Below, piece by piece: positions 10,404 through 23,700 of a stretch of 64,000 bases of DNA; the stretch's first letter is position 1, and each line of letters begins with the position of its first letter. The notes under the pieces are model-generated. The model saw only the letters and a program-made list of their open reading frames with translations, searched no databases and was not told the DNA's origin. Both the position numbers and the translations under genes were made by a program. This DNA is from Haematococcus lacustris (taxonomy: Eukaryota; Chlorophyta; Chlorophyceae; Chlamydomonadales; Haematococcaceae), in the NCBI GenBank assembly GCA_030144725.1, contig JASKMD010000009.1, positions 4,238,347 to 4,302,346 of the forward strand, in the 5' to 3' direction.

Positions 10404-11755
10404 TGAAAAGTCGAGATGGATAAAATGCAGAGGACTAGCGTATAGCTGCGTACAGCTGCTTCACAACGCGTACAGAGACCAACCAAGGGCTGACGCAGGG
10501 TTAGGGTTGTGCCACTTTTGCGTGGCGGCCAATAACTGCGTCTAACGCAGCTCTCGCGCACCGGCCTGATGTGACAAAGCAGTATATGAGCGCCCCACTG
10601 CACGGCACTCCTCTCATTGCCTTGGTCACACTCAGCAGCTCAAATGGACGACAATGCTGTGGCGCATACTTCTGGGACAAGCTGGGTTGCGTATAACGAT
10701 GAAGTGTGCATTCAATTGAATATCTCTAATGGGTGTGGAGTTGCTGCCCTGATGCCCCCCCCACTCTCTCTTTTCGGTGCTTTCGCGATGATGTCGAAGC
10801 AACTGCCACGCAGCTTGTCTCCACCCCGTAGTTGCATGTGCGGGTCTGCATGTTGCCCGCAGCAGAGGCCGACGCTGGGCACCTGGCAGCTAGCACGAAC
10901 CATGACGGGTCAGCTGCAGGGGGGGTGGGGGCAGGGTTAGCTGTGTGGCACATCATCGGATGGACGCTGTGTTGGCGAAGGTGCACCTCCAGGGGCATCC
11001 CTACAGGTCATCAGCTATAGCCCTACAGGTCATCAGCTATAGTGCGTCGCTGAATTCCTGGCCCATAACATTGATAATACAAACGCAGCACACGGCTGGG
11101 CCGTCGCTGCGGCCCATTTGCTTATGCATAGTGGTCAAAACGATTATGTCCACCTGTTTTATCCTGTCCCTGCTTGGACTTCCCCTGCCTGGGCTCATCT
11201 GCGCCCTTCTTGCGTTTCATTGCGTTACGCAGTAGACGGCAACAGGACAGACGTCTCTCACATCATGTCTGGGGTTACATGTCTGGAGTCACATGTCTGG
11301 GGTTAGCACGTCTTAAAGTACGGTGCCCAATAGTGCCCATCGTGCTCCAGTACTGACCGGCCTGCATTGATGGTTGGCAGACCGCGGCTGTTGCGTGAGG
11401 GTGTGGAAGAAAAGCCTTACGCCAAGGCTCTCCCTCCTCATAGGATCAGCAGACACTCAGCGGACACCCAGTAGAGTCTACTGTAGACACCCAGCCTGAT
11501 TGTCTACTGGGTGTCCGCTGGGTGTCTGGGGATGCTGCCGCCCTGGTATACACACTCGCTAGTGAGGTGCTAACGCCGTAGGTACGATGTTGCTGTCACC
11601 TGCGCTGAATATCGGCTAATAGTTGGCCCATGTTAGAAACATGGTGGCAACCTTGTGGAAACAAAACAACCTGTAACGATATGCCCCCTAATCCTTCTAA
11701 ACCCCCAAAAGCAGGCTCTGCGCGCAGTTCAATGCGATGACCCCGTACCGTAGCG
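10404..11755. promoter_or_regulatory. Divergent intergenic region between the LamG and receptor-kinase genes
   Basis: The two large genes are transcribed away from each other from this 1.35-kb spacer. AGGGTTAGGGTT (telo-box-like) lies at 10497-10508, about 95 nt upstream of the LamG start. TATATGA occurs near 10582 on the plus strand, 60 nt before an ATG at 10644 that opens a 98-codon frame of no recognisable family. A perfect 22-bp direct duplication (unit CCCTACAGGTCATCAGCTAT plus AG) occupies 10999-11042. CATGTCTGG recurs three times at 11265-11305. Promoter role is inferred from gene orientation only. Confidence 0.45.
11451..11527. repeat. 25-bp inverted repeat (hairpin)
   Basis: Left arm 11451-11475 and right arm 11503-11527 are reverse complements with one mismatch over 25 bp (core CAGCGGACACCCAGTAGA against TCTACTGGGTGTCCGCTG), separated by 27 nt. 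The spacer itself holds TCTACTGTAGA, a palindrome. It may be a foldback/MITE remnant, a cruciform-forming regulatory site or an snRNA-like hairpin. Confidence 0.85.
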
Positions 11756-14700
11756 ATGCAGCCAGGCAGGGAGCTGGGGCTGGTAACGGCATGCATCCTG
11801 GCGCTAGCGGCGTCCGTCACCTCTGTAACTAGCTGGCTAGAGTCATGCGGACCCATAGCCACGACCATTTCTGGCACGGTTGCTGGTTCTCCTAACAGCG
11901 GCGTGCAGCGCACTGTTTGCCAGCCAACAGCAGACCCAGTCGTCGTGCCAGGTACTGCGCCCGGCTGCGTTCTGGCCGTCCACATCGGTTGAGCTCGATG
12001 CAGAGCGTAAGGATGTTAAGGGCATGCTTGCGCAGGCGGGACCAGCCTGTTGCTGCAAAACTTGGTGCTACCTGCAAGCACGGTGCTGACAGCAGCGAAC
12101 AACACAGCCAGCAATGGCACAGTTGCAGCTCAGCTGCTGTCCTTGCCTGGAGTGGTGCAGCTCAGCACAGGCTCGAGTCAACTGCTCCTGACCAACGTGA
12201 CCGTGCAGTGCAGCTGCAGCTGGTTAAGCCAGCTAGCAGTGGCCTTGTGCAATGAGCTACCTCGACTGCAGCTCGCATCGTGGCAGGTGCGCAGCTGCGG
12301 TGTGTACATGTGTCTATGACTAAAGTTCTTGTTCAATACAAATAGCAAAAGGCTGCTGTTGCTGTCTCCTGTAGGTTGTGCCAGACAGCATCAGCGTGTC
12401 TACATGGAGCCGCAGCCAGCTGTCGCTGTCAAATGTCCAGTTCACTTGCCCTTCAGCCCAGGGGGGTGCAGGCAGCAGCGGGAGCACTGGCAGCAGCAGC
12501 AGCCCCCCCCTGCTGGCATGTGGTGTTGGGCACGCAGCGCAGTGGCGGGATGTGGTGACACTGTCTTCCAGCCTCCAGGCCCAGGCAGCCAGGGTGTTGG
12601 TGGTGCTGGACAGCAGCGTGGACATTCCAGGCAATGCCTCACTGGCCTCCATCCCAATCTACAGGTGCGCATGTGCAGCCAATCCCAGTGTGCTGCTGTG
12701 CCCACGCAAGTGCTGGGCAGGCAAGCTCTGCAGCTGCCCATGCCTGAGTGCAGGGATGTTGTGGTGATGGGCAACCCGGCAGTACAGGCCATGCTGGGGC
12801 AAACAGTCCATGTGGCAATGGATGCCATCAGAGGAATGGTGGGTGCCCCTCACAGGCATGCTGCCGTACAGGCTATGACCTGCACATTCACAGCAAGCTA
12901 TGACTTGGCGCTCTGCCATGCAGCACAGCACTTAGCCTGAATCAACACTGGGTTAAGATGTGTGTGCGTGCATGCATGGAACCTGGGCTGTGTTTAGAAT
13001 GCGTGGACCCTTGACACCAGCCGTGGCAAGCTCACCTTCTACAACCTGGTGTTCAACAACCTGCCAATGGTGAGTGCTGCACTGTGCTGCTCCCTGGCAA
13101 CATGCCCTGAGTGCATGGAGCATGGGGCAGCAAGCACCAGCCTGCAGCAGGCAAGGGGACAGTCTAAGCAGCACTTGTCAAACTTGCACCGCCCTCCTTT
13201 TCCCTTGCTGCTCAGCATTACTTCACACCATCTTTATGTGAAGCCACCCTGGGTGAGGCGCTGGAGCATTACAGTGCTGTCTCGCGATAGTGCCTTTCTT
13301 GCTGCCCTGCAGGGTCCATTTGAAAAGCTGCCTTGGGCCACCTTTGGTTGGGGTATGTGGGCTGCCAAGACTGAGCGGTGCGTCCTCAGCTGCTGCTCAA
13401 GCCAGCAGGGCAAATACAGAGCAACGTGAGCAGGGTAGGGCAGCAGCAGCAGGCTGGCAGGGCTTCATTACAGGTCCTGGGATTAATTCCTGCTCCTGTG
13501 GCTCATTGGTGGGCCTGGCTTGCTGCTGCGCTCAGGTGCTCGCCCACATCGCAGCTGGTGGTGGTGGACAACTGCACCCTGGTGCTGCCGACTTCCACCA
13601 TGTGGGTGCCCAGCCGGCCAAAGGCTCCTGAGGCCCATGCCAGTGGCACAGAGCACCTAGCATCAGCTGGCAGGGTCTTACTGTCCTCATTGTACCGCCT
13701 GTCCCACTGTACTGCCCCCCTCACAACAGCTGGGGTAGGAGCTGACTTGTACAGCCTGCACAACCCTGGTGGCTGCTCCACACGTTGAGAACCTTACCCT
13801 GGCTAAAGCAATAGTGAAGGCTACTCTCCAAGATGTGGTGCGTGTTGTCAAGCCAATCCAAGGTGGTAGGGCCACTGGCCATGAGTAGCTGTCTTGTTGT
13901 TCTTATTGTTGTCGTTTCCAGTGCTGCTGCTGCTGCTGTTGTTGTTTGTCGCTTTAGGACATGTTCTGACGTTATTGTTGTTTATCTCATCCCATCCAGG
14001 AGCTACATGTCATACTGGACATCAGAACTGGCATCCTCCTTTCCTGAAAAGAGGGCTGCAGCGCAGTGGTACCTTCAGGACGCGACTTGCAACCCATCTC
14101 AGCCGAGGACACCATTGCTGGATCAGGTACAGTGTGGAGGTGCACACCACCCTGTGTGCTGATACCACGATCAACCGGTGCGTGGGCCCACATGCACCAG
14201 GGCATGTCCCTGGCAGGTGCTGCTCAACACAGCCGCCCTTGGCCTACCATTCAATGTGTACTGCAGCACCTAGTGGTGGCGGTGGTGATGGCAGCTACTG
14301 CTCGCCAGGGGTACAAACCTGACTGTTTTGTACGACACACAAGGGCATGCTAAACTTGGTGCAATGCCTGATGTCGGCCCTGTCGGCTTGCATGGCTGTA
14401 ACGCAGCGTTATCATCAACAGTGCATCGACATGTGTCAGCAGCTCTCAGATGGCCTCCTTCCCCAGCCACAGCATGGTCCTTACCAACCTCCTCCCTCGT
14501 ATCTCACACTGTCCGCATGGCAGGGGCGAGTCCTTGGGCCTGTGGCCAGCCCCGGTGTGCCCATGCTCCTGCAGGCCAGGCTGAACAGCCAGGTCAACTG
14601 GTACCTCGCCGATGCAAGAGGACTTGGGATACGCTTTATCAACACATTCATGACTGACTGGGACCCTGACGGCTTGGCTCCAGGCTCCTCTGCAGGCCCC

Positions 14701-17700
14701 ACTCCCCTGGCCCTCACTCGCATGTTTGACAACCCCTTCACCCCTTTGTGAGTCCCTGCTCAGTCATTGCTACTGCCCTTGAGTAAATGGGCCTTGGCCA
14801 GATAAACACACAATGTTGACTCTGTCAAGCCACTGCCTGACTGCTCCTGCCACTCGCCTGGCTGCCATCTGCCTGGCTGCCACTCGCCTGGCTGCCACCT
14901 GCCTACTTGCACCTGCCAACCCCTTGTGACTTCCTGCTTCACGCTGCTGTCGATGTCAAGCCCGTGCCTGGCTGTATGTGATGCATTGAGTCTAGTAGTA
15001 TGTTTTTTGCAGCTACGGCAAAAGGCAAATGTCTTGTAATGATGGAGATACTGCCTGGCTGCGCCGGTCACTCCTACCCTTGTCAGATCCAACACACTGA
15101 GGGCACATTTCATAGGGGACCCTTGACTGCCACAACTCCCATTACTGGTGACACGCTCCATCATTCATCTGATTGCGCAAGGGATGCCCAAGCCTGCAAG
15201 GCCGGCAAGCACAGCCTGAGAGAGTACGGGGATGGGAGAGGAGGGGATGCACTCTGACGCTGGCGTTGTGAGAGCAAGCATGCTCCACATCACTATGACC
15301 TTTGTGCCGCCCTGCGGCTCAGGGCTCCTTCTTATCCAACGCTGGGCTCAGGGGCTACTGTTGCAGGCCCAAGCCTGCAAGGCTGGCAAGCACAGCCTGC
15401 GAGTGTACAGGGTGCACAGGGCAGTGCACATTCTGCTCAGTGCGTGCACAGCGGGCACAACGCGCATCGTGTGTGGCGTGATAAGACTGCGTGGGCCAAC
15501 AATGCCCAGTTGGACAGATCTTGGCGTCAAACAGACCTTATCGCTTCACAGGTTCTGAGAGAGAGGTCAAGGCACTGCAGGCACTGGATGTCCCTGTGGC
15601 CTGACCCGCTCCTGACATTAGCGTCGAGGGGTCAAACAATCCTGCTTTAACCGCCCACGAGTCATTGCAATGCCAATGGTCAGAAGATAGTCGTTTTGAA
15701 AACCTCATGCACTATGTTGTGACGGTGGCTTGCCAATGCCACCCTCACTTATGACCCATCAGGGCTTGGCCAGGAGGGCCTTTCTCTTATACAATGCAGG
15801 GCTGTCAGCACCCCGGCCGGAGTGGCCCTACATTATGACAGGGACATGCTTTGTAGTATTGCTATGAAGGTGTATAAGAGACACTCCACAGTCATCCAGC
15901 TTGCACGTGAGAATGACCTCTCAGGGTCCAGGGTGGCTCTGCCAGCACCAGCATATGCCAGCAGGCATGCGCCCACACACTTGACAACCACACAATGTCC
16001 ACTGCACAACACGCGAGCTGCACTTTAGCCAGTCACGACCAGCATGTGTGCTGCGCCTCCTTCTTGCTTGCACCCGCAGCCCTGCCATCACATGGGTCGC
16101 CAACGCCTCCCAACTGGTGCAAGCAATGGTGAACAGCAGCGTGCGCAACATAGCGGTGCTGGCAAACCTGTCCGTGTCTCACACTGACTGGGTGACATAC
16201 GTCAAGACTACGGCAGGCAATGCAAGCTCTAACAGCAGTGACGGCGTAAACTCACCCAACAATAGCAACCTGCTGCTGACCATGACGCGGCCTGTGGCGC
16301 TGTCTGGCTGGCCAGATGTGCTGACAGTGGTGGACTGGCAGGGGGAGCCGGGCCAGGTGCAGCTGTCAGCAGACGCCCCCCTGACACTGCGTGAGTGGGG
16401 CAGGGCAGGGCAGGGCAGGGGACCCCAGCTGACACCTGCGGCACTGCTTGCTTGCACATGTTATCATGGAGTGTGACATGCACCATGTCCTGGCAGTTTG
16501 ACTTTGCTTGGGCCAAGCTTGATTGTGACTGTGCCAGGTGACTGCCCACCCACAACAACATCATTAGAGTGTGAGAAGCTACACAGACAGTGTGGCAGCG
16601 TCAGTGCTGTTGAGATGTCAGGCTGGGGTGTCTCAGCCCCTGCTGCAGCCCAGACCAGCTGTCCCCCTCCCTCCTGCAGGCTGGGTGACGACCATGAATG
16701 GAGCGCCAGCAGAGGGCTGGGAACTGGGTCAGGTTCTAAACCTGACCACAGTGTTCTCGCTGCCGCCCTACGTTGGCCCACTGCTATTCATCAGGTTGGC
16801 CTCCCCTACAGCCAGCCCTCACCTGCTGCCCTGCCACTGCCTGGCAGCTGCCCTGGCCACCGTCAGTGTATCCTCCCTGCCAGCTGCCCTGGCTGGTGCG
16901 GCTGATGCTGCCTGGCTGCTGCAGGAACCAGCAGTGCTTGATCCTGCAAGACATGGGAGTGCTGCTTTGGCCGGCTGTCTATGCAGCGGTGTTGAAGCAG
17001 TTTGACGTCATTAACACCACGGTGAGACCCAGTATTGAGGTGAGACTCGGAACTCAGGCACTGCTGCTCTGCGCCTGACTAAGAGGACCTAACACATCAA
17101 GTTCTCCACCATTCAAGTCCTACACCTACACCTAACCCTGCACAGACACTTGCACTGCCAACTACCTGCACCTACTCCTGCACAGACACTTGCACTGCCA
17201 ACCTCACCATGATGTCGTTCATTGGTCCACACAATTCTGTATGGGTGTGTGTTGCAGCATGCGAGCGTGTGTTGCAGTGCGACGTGTGTACAGCTGACAG
17301 GCAAATGCTACGTAAAAATAGTGGTGGTGGTGGTGGTGGCGGTGGTGGTGGTGGTGATGGTGGTCTTGTTGTTCCCTTCTTGTATGGGAGCCACAAGCAA
17401 CCCCTGTGTGTGCCCACCGCCTGCAGGGACCCTTTATGGCTCGCGTGCCCTTCCTGACAGATCGCTTCCTCGTGGGGTACAATGTCACGGTAAGTAACAA
17501 TGCCGCCTGATGCTAAGACTACTGGAGCATAGGTAGCTCTCTAGCCATTGCATCCACATTGGGCCACCTGATGCATACATGATTCTATCATTGCCTGATG
17601 CCGATGCATCATTCGTTATGATGCAGTTCTAGAGGATGAGGATGTCTTCATGAGGATGTCATTGCCTGATGCTGTAATGTGAAGGGATGTATATGTATAT

Positions 17701-20700
17701 GTTAAGGGATGTATATGTATATCCATGTCTCCTAGGCAGTTTCTTAGTAACTGCAACCACAGATACAGATAGGGTGGGTTAGTACTGAAGGCAGTGGCCT
17801 TAGAAGGTGGTCCTCTGCCAAGTAGAGCTCCTTGTATTTCCACATACAGCATATATCCTTGTATTTGGAATGGAAGGTTGTTTGTCCTCCAAGCTGGCCC
17901 TGCCTACCTGACATGCTGGGAACTCCTTTTCACGTGTCAGTGCCAGCAGCTGTAGCAACCATATGCTGGCTCTGGTTATTTCTGCATGAGCCTTTGCTGA
18001 GTTGGCGCATGCTTCTGATTGGGCGTCAAGTGCCCTGTCTAGACATGGAACAAGCTCACACTTGTAAATGTATCTTATGCTGTAGGTATTTGACTTATTG
18101 ACTGTGTGAACCCAGCACCCCTACATAGCCTGGAGGATATGACGGTATGCCATGTCTAACACCGCATGTGCTTGAGATGTGACTGGATTTGACTTGTCCA
18201 TATCTTACTTCATCTGTGTTTTGTCATGCCTGACTCTGATCCATCCACCCCTGAAGAACTGGACCACACAGCTTCTGTTGATGCCGTAGGTATGGTCTCT
18301 AGACGGCCCTGCTCAATCCCTGGGGCTCCCCTTCTACGCCATCCCACAGCCTGAGGTGGTCCGCCTGGCTGCTCTGGCCAGCAACAACCACAGTCGCAAC
18401 CGCAGCCCAGCCGCTGTGGTGGTGCCTGCTGTGCTCGTCCCGCTGGCTGCTGTGGCTGCAATGGTGGGGGCAGTGGTGTGGTGGCGGCGCCGGCGCCGGG
18501 CCCTAGCTGTCGCCTGGGCAGCCAACAAGTTCCAGGACCCAGAGGCAGAGGGGGCCCCGCATCAAAGCCATGACAGCAAGCCAGATCAGACAGCACCACC
18601 CAGCACCTACCCAGGCAGTCATTCCAGCACAGCCTCTTGGCCAACCCAGCAGCAGGTGCTGTCTGGGCAGGTTGCAGTGCTGATTCAGGGAGAGACATCA
18701 AGCCCCTCGCCCCAACCAGCATTCCCAACAGCCCTGCAAGGTCAGCCCACTGGGCTGGCCCCTGCTGCTATGCTGGCCTCCAATGCAGCTCAGCTGTCAG
18801 CCTTATGGAACCACAACACCATGGCCGCGGCTAGAGGGCAGGCAGACAGCAGCTCCAGGGGCCCCCAGCCAGGCAGCAGCATGCTGCCCAGCGATGGCTC
18901 CCATCCCATGGGCATGGGCAGCGCCTATAGCACTCAGTTCAATCAGCAGCCCACAGCCCCTCAATCCCTGTCAAGCCAGGCTGCCGGGGCATCCATGTTT
19001 GGGATAGGCGTCCCAGGCACAGCCATGATCGACTTTGTCAAGGAGCCCACCCTTGCTGGCGCGCAGCAATCCTCAGGCCCCATCATGTTCCTCCAGCCTC
19101 ACATGATAAACACTGCGTCACGCCTTCCAGCCGGCAGCCGGACTCGGCCCAGCAGTGTGCACAGCAGCAGCAGCAGCAGCGTGTCCAGGAATGCCACGAT
19201 GTTCAGGGTGGCGGCTGCCAGCACCGGGGTGCTCAAACGCTCCAGCAAGGGACGAGGCAGCATGGGCAGCAGCAGCATCAGCAGCAGCAACCAGGTTCGC
19301 ACAGCTGCTGCAACTTCCACCCGGCATTCTGCAGCAGTGCCTGGCACTACGACTCTCAGCATGCCCAGCCACGGCGGCACCAGCGCACAAACCAGCGCCT
19401 CTATCAGCCAGCCGCTGAGCAGCAGTGCAGTCAGCAGCGCCAGTGTGGGCAGCCTGGCTGTCAGCAACGTGTCTGGCAGTGCTGTGCCGCAGCCGGGCCC
19501 CAGGGCTTCGAATGCTCTGCAGCAGGCACAAGGGCAACCGGGTGGGTGGGCCATGGGCGGCTCCATGCCTCTCCCCATGCAGGCTGCTGGCAGGCAGGTA
19601 ATGCTGGTGCCCGCTTTAGGAACAGTGCAGAGCGGCAGCAAGACCAGCGGGTCAGACACCAGCAGAGGCACTGGCACCAGCAATGGCAGCCGCAGAAGCG
19701 GCACAGCCCTGGCAAAGCGGAAAAGACGTGCAATTCAGCAGATGCGGCCTCTGCTACAAGATCGAGATGGGGTGGTGCGGACCATGCCTGCTGACCCTGA
19801 GCTGCAAGCGACTGGAGCCACCTGCCCTCAGGCACCTGCCACAGGGGAGGGTACAACGACTGACGAGAGCTTGGGCACAGACTCCTTTGACAAGGCTCCA
19901 GAAACAGATGACGCCCTGCTGATCAACCGCATGGAGATGTCACGAGACATGCAGAGGGTAGGTCGTGGTGCATAGGAGGCTGCTAGGGCCGGGGAGTGTT
20001 GTGGGCTGCTGAGGGTGAGGGTGAGGGTAGGGAGCAGGGTATGCGGTGCGTGGGAACAGAGACGTCTGGACATGTGGCTGGTTAGTGGAGGGCTGGCAGG
20101 TGATGAACTGGCAGGCGTGCAAGGGTTGCGCTGACAGCAGGCAGGCACATATGCATACACATATGGGCATAATTACATGGACGTAGGTACATGGGCATAA
20201 GCAGGTAAGGTAGGCTGGTACAGGTAGGGTTGGGTACGGTACAGGGCAGCTAGACAGAGTGTGAAGTCATGGAAATGGGCCAAGTGAAGGGTGTTGGAGC
20301 GTGTTTACCAGATGGGGTGTGTTTGCTAGGCGGGGTAGATATAGGCAAATGGCAGACAGGCTGTGAGGGCATGGGTGAAGGGTGATGGGGTATGTTTGCC
20401 AGGTGAAGGGTGATGGGGTATGTTTGTCAGGAGAAGTGCAGAAGGTGGCAGAAGGTCAAAAACCTGGAGTTTGAGGGATGCAAGCATGCCTGGAGAGTAC
20501 CGTGGTGGTGTTTGCATGCGGGCCTGGGTCCTACTTCATCCAGCCTCCATGTGCTTGCAGCCATGGCAGTAGCCAAGAAGGGTGACCTCATCTATGAAAA
20601 ATGGTGTCTGCAGGTTCACTTGCAGCAGCCCAGTGTAGCTCAGCAGTTGCGGGCCCTGGTCAACAACATGCAGCAGGAGCTGGAAGAGCAGGAGGTGGAG

Positions 20701-23700
20701 GTGTCCAGTGAGTACGCTGCGCCCTTACAAGCAGCCTGAAGCTCCTGCTGCTGCCGCCACCGCCCCTGCTGCTGCTGCTGCGGCGGCTGCTGTTACTGCT
20801 GCTACTACTCCTACACAGGCAGCTAGGCTGGGTCAAGCCATGTTAGACATGTCTAGCAGTATATAAAAACAGAACAAGCAACTGCATGCTGCTCCTGCTA
20901 CTGCTGTGACTGCAGGGGTCATTGGGCAAGGAGGCTTTGGTGTGGTTTATCAGGTGTGAAGTTCAGACCTGTGCACAGCCCAAACGAGGGGCAACGGAAG
21001 CATGCACTGTACAGCTAAGCTAAGCTGTACAGTTTGGCTGCTGCACTTGAGTAGCCATGTTTTGTTGAGCAGTGTTGCTGTGCGTCCTTGTGACCATGCC
21101 AGCACCACCTCCCTCACAGCTTCATTGGGTGCAGGCTGAGAGGGACTGCTCAAGACACAGTGTAGCACAGTCGTCAGGTCTGCTCAGCTTGGATCATGCC
21201 GCGTCTGCTGTGTTATATACAGAGAGGGTCCCTCAGCATGTCGCACGTTGACTAATGATGATGTTGACTAATGATGATGAAGATTGCTACTGTGACGGGC
21301 TGTGACGGGCTGTGGTCGGCTGTAGCCACCTGTATTTTGCTACCTGTGGCTGGCCGCGCAGGGCACCTGGAGAGGTCTCACGGTAGCTGTGAAGACCTTG
21401 GTGTTCACCGTCCTGCCTAGTATGCCCGCTGGCAAGCGCCAGCAGCGCGCCATGACAGAAGCCGCCATCTGTCGCACCATGCAGCACCCCAACATTGTGG
21501 CCACCTATGCGTATGACCTGCAGGTCAGACCCCACCAGCAGGCATGGCCAGGGGAGCCATGCATGGGTGGCATGCAGGCATGGCATGCTTGCGCACGCCA
21601 CACAATGAATGACATGATGCAGTGCCACGCCCTTCATGGTACTGATCCCCACTGAATGCAAATCATGTCGCGTCAGAAGTTGCGCACCTGTCAAGGCCTT
21701 GTCACCGCTGCCACCATCATCACATGCCATTCTACATGCCACCAGGGTTATATCAGCACATTGGCGTCACCTCCATCAAATTACGGCATGTGGCAGGCTG
21801 TGTTGCTCTGCAGTGTTGTGGGTCGTATGAGGTAGCAGTGACTGTGGCAGGCCAAGCGAGTGTGGCAGGCCAATGAAATGTGGCAGGCCAATCAAATGTG
21901 GCAGGCCAAGCGAGTGTGGCTGGCCAAGCGAGTGTGGCAGACCAATGCATTCCCCTCTAGCGCTCTCTAAGGCTCCATGCCCTGCGCCAAGGCATACTGT
22001 GACATCACTGCAGGTGTTGAAGGTTCAGCCATCCTCAGGTCGAGAAGCTGCTGCCAGCACCTCAGGCCCTCCATTGCGCAGCCCAGGCACAGGTAAGCTC
22101 AACAGGGCTGAGGTGGTCATCTTCATCATCCGCCACAACCCTTTAGTATTACCAGCACCAGCGCCTGGCGCTCGCTTGTCAACGTTGCTGTAACACACAT
22201 GCTCCTCACCTCAATGTGTCGAGCTCCCTCCTTGCAGACACGCCATCCCTCATTGCTCGAGCACATGACTAGCTACTGTCGCATGTCGGATGGGCTGATG
22301 AGTCATAGAGCATTGCAACGGTGTTCACCTTCAGTAGCCAACATGCAAGTGCCATGTTATGACCTCAGCAGCACACCTGCCATCCCTGCCATATATGTCA
22401 CCTGGCCTGCTATGGTATGATGGCTCTCTTGCTACATGAGCTGTGTCCGTCAGGCTGAACTATGTGATAGGGCAAATGTGTGCCGGAGCATGGCCTGTTT
22501 AGGACTTGTTCCGTTGCACATAAGTGATGGTGCACTACAAGCACCCTAGCTTGCCTGTTGTCTTCTGCGCAATGCCTTAATTGCATGACGACTGTCGTCA
22601 TGACAAAGACCAGCCATTCCTTCCCATGTCATTACCATTGTGAGAGCATTATCAAGGCTGTTGCCATGTCAGTCACAACTGGATTACACCAGCATGCTCA
22701 CCTTGCCGTGTTCCGCAACGCCAAGCCAGGCCATGCCACCTGGTGCTGCTCCCTGACCCATTCTCGCAGTTCCAGGCCCTGACCCGCCCAAGTCCATCCC
22801 AAATGTGGACGTACCCACAGAATACAAGTTGTACATCATCCAAGGTTTGTGCTGTGCCTGAGTGCAAACTTTGCTACCACCCTCTCCTGCTACTGCTTCT
22901 GACGCTGGTAACAGCTATGTTCATTTACTTGTGCTGTCCTTGACAGCACATGACAAGGCATGCTGGGAGCTATTTGGTCAAACATGCACCAACCATAAGG
23001 AGTGCGACCTTTTGCATTTTCCTTGTCATTCTGCACAGGATCGAGATCATGCTCCTGCCCCTGCTCCTGTCACCTCGTTGCTGCTGTTGGTGCCGCTGCG
23101 TGACACAGAGTTCTGTGACGGAGGCCCGTTGCATACCGCCATTGACGAAGGCCTTCTACAAGATGTGTCCTCGGGTCAGCCCAGGCCTGCCACGGTATGT
23201 GGCCCACCTGCATGGCAGTGCAGGTGCTGGGATGTGGCAGTGGCTCAGAAAGCAGCAGCGGTGGCAGCAACAGTGATGCAGGCAGCGGCAGCGGCAGCAG
23301 TAGGAAGTACACAGACAGTGCCCTAGCTGGTCGTGTAGTCCTGCACAGTCATCATCACTTGGTGCGCCTTGACGGGAAGGGGTAAGAGGGTTTGTCCCTT
23401 TTCTTGCTTAATAGTGGGAGCAGGCCACGCCCCAGGCGGTAGCTCCTCTCTTGAATGCATGCCGGTGAAGACTGGCATGGTCTCCTTCTTCGCCTTCTTC
23501 TTCTTGTTCGTCTTCTTCTTGTTCCCTGATTCGTTTCCCTGATTTGATTTGTCGACAACATGACCACATCGCCCTGCTTCGTGCTGGTTTGCTTGCACGC
23601 TTTGAAAACCTGGGCTCTGGCTCAAACCCTGTGTGTCTGATTCTCCCTTCCTCACGATGCCAGATCTCTGTCCCTCCTCTCCTTTGCTGCCCAGGCCCAT

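Noticed and set aside
16497..16531. Extra receptor exon reading LTLLGPSLIVTVPG
   Set aside because: Its phase fits exon 16680 but not exon 16390, whereas 16390 joins 16680 directly in phase. The second copy behaves the same way.
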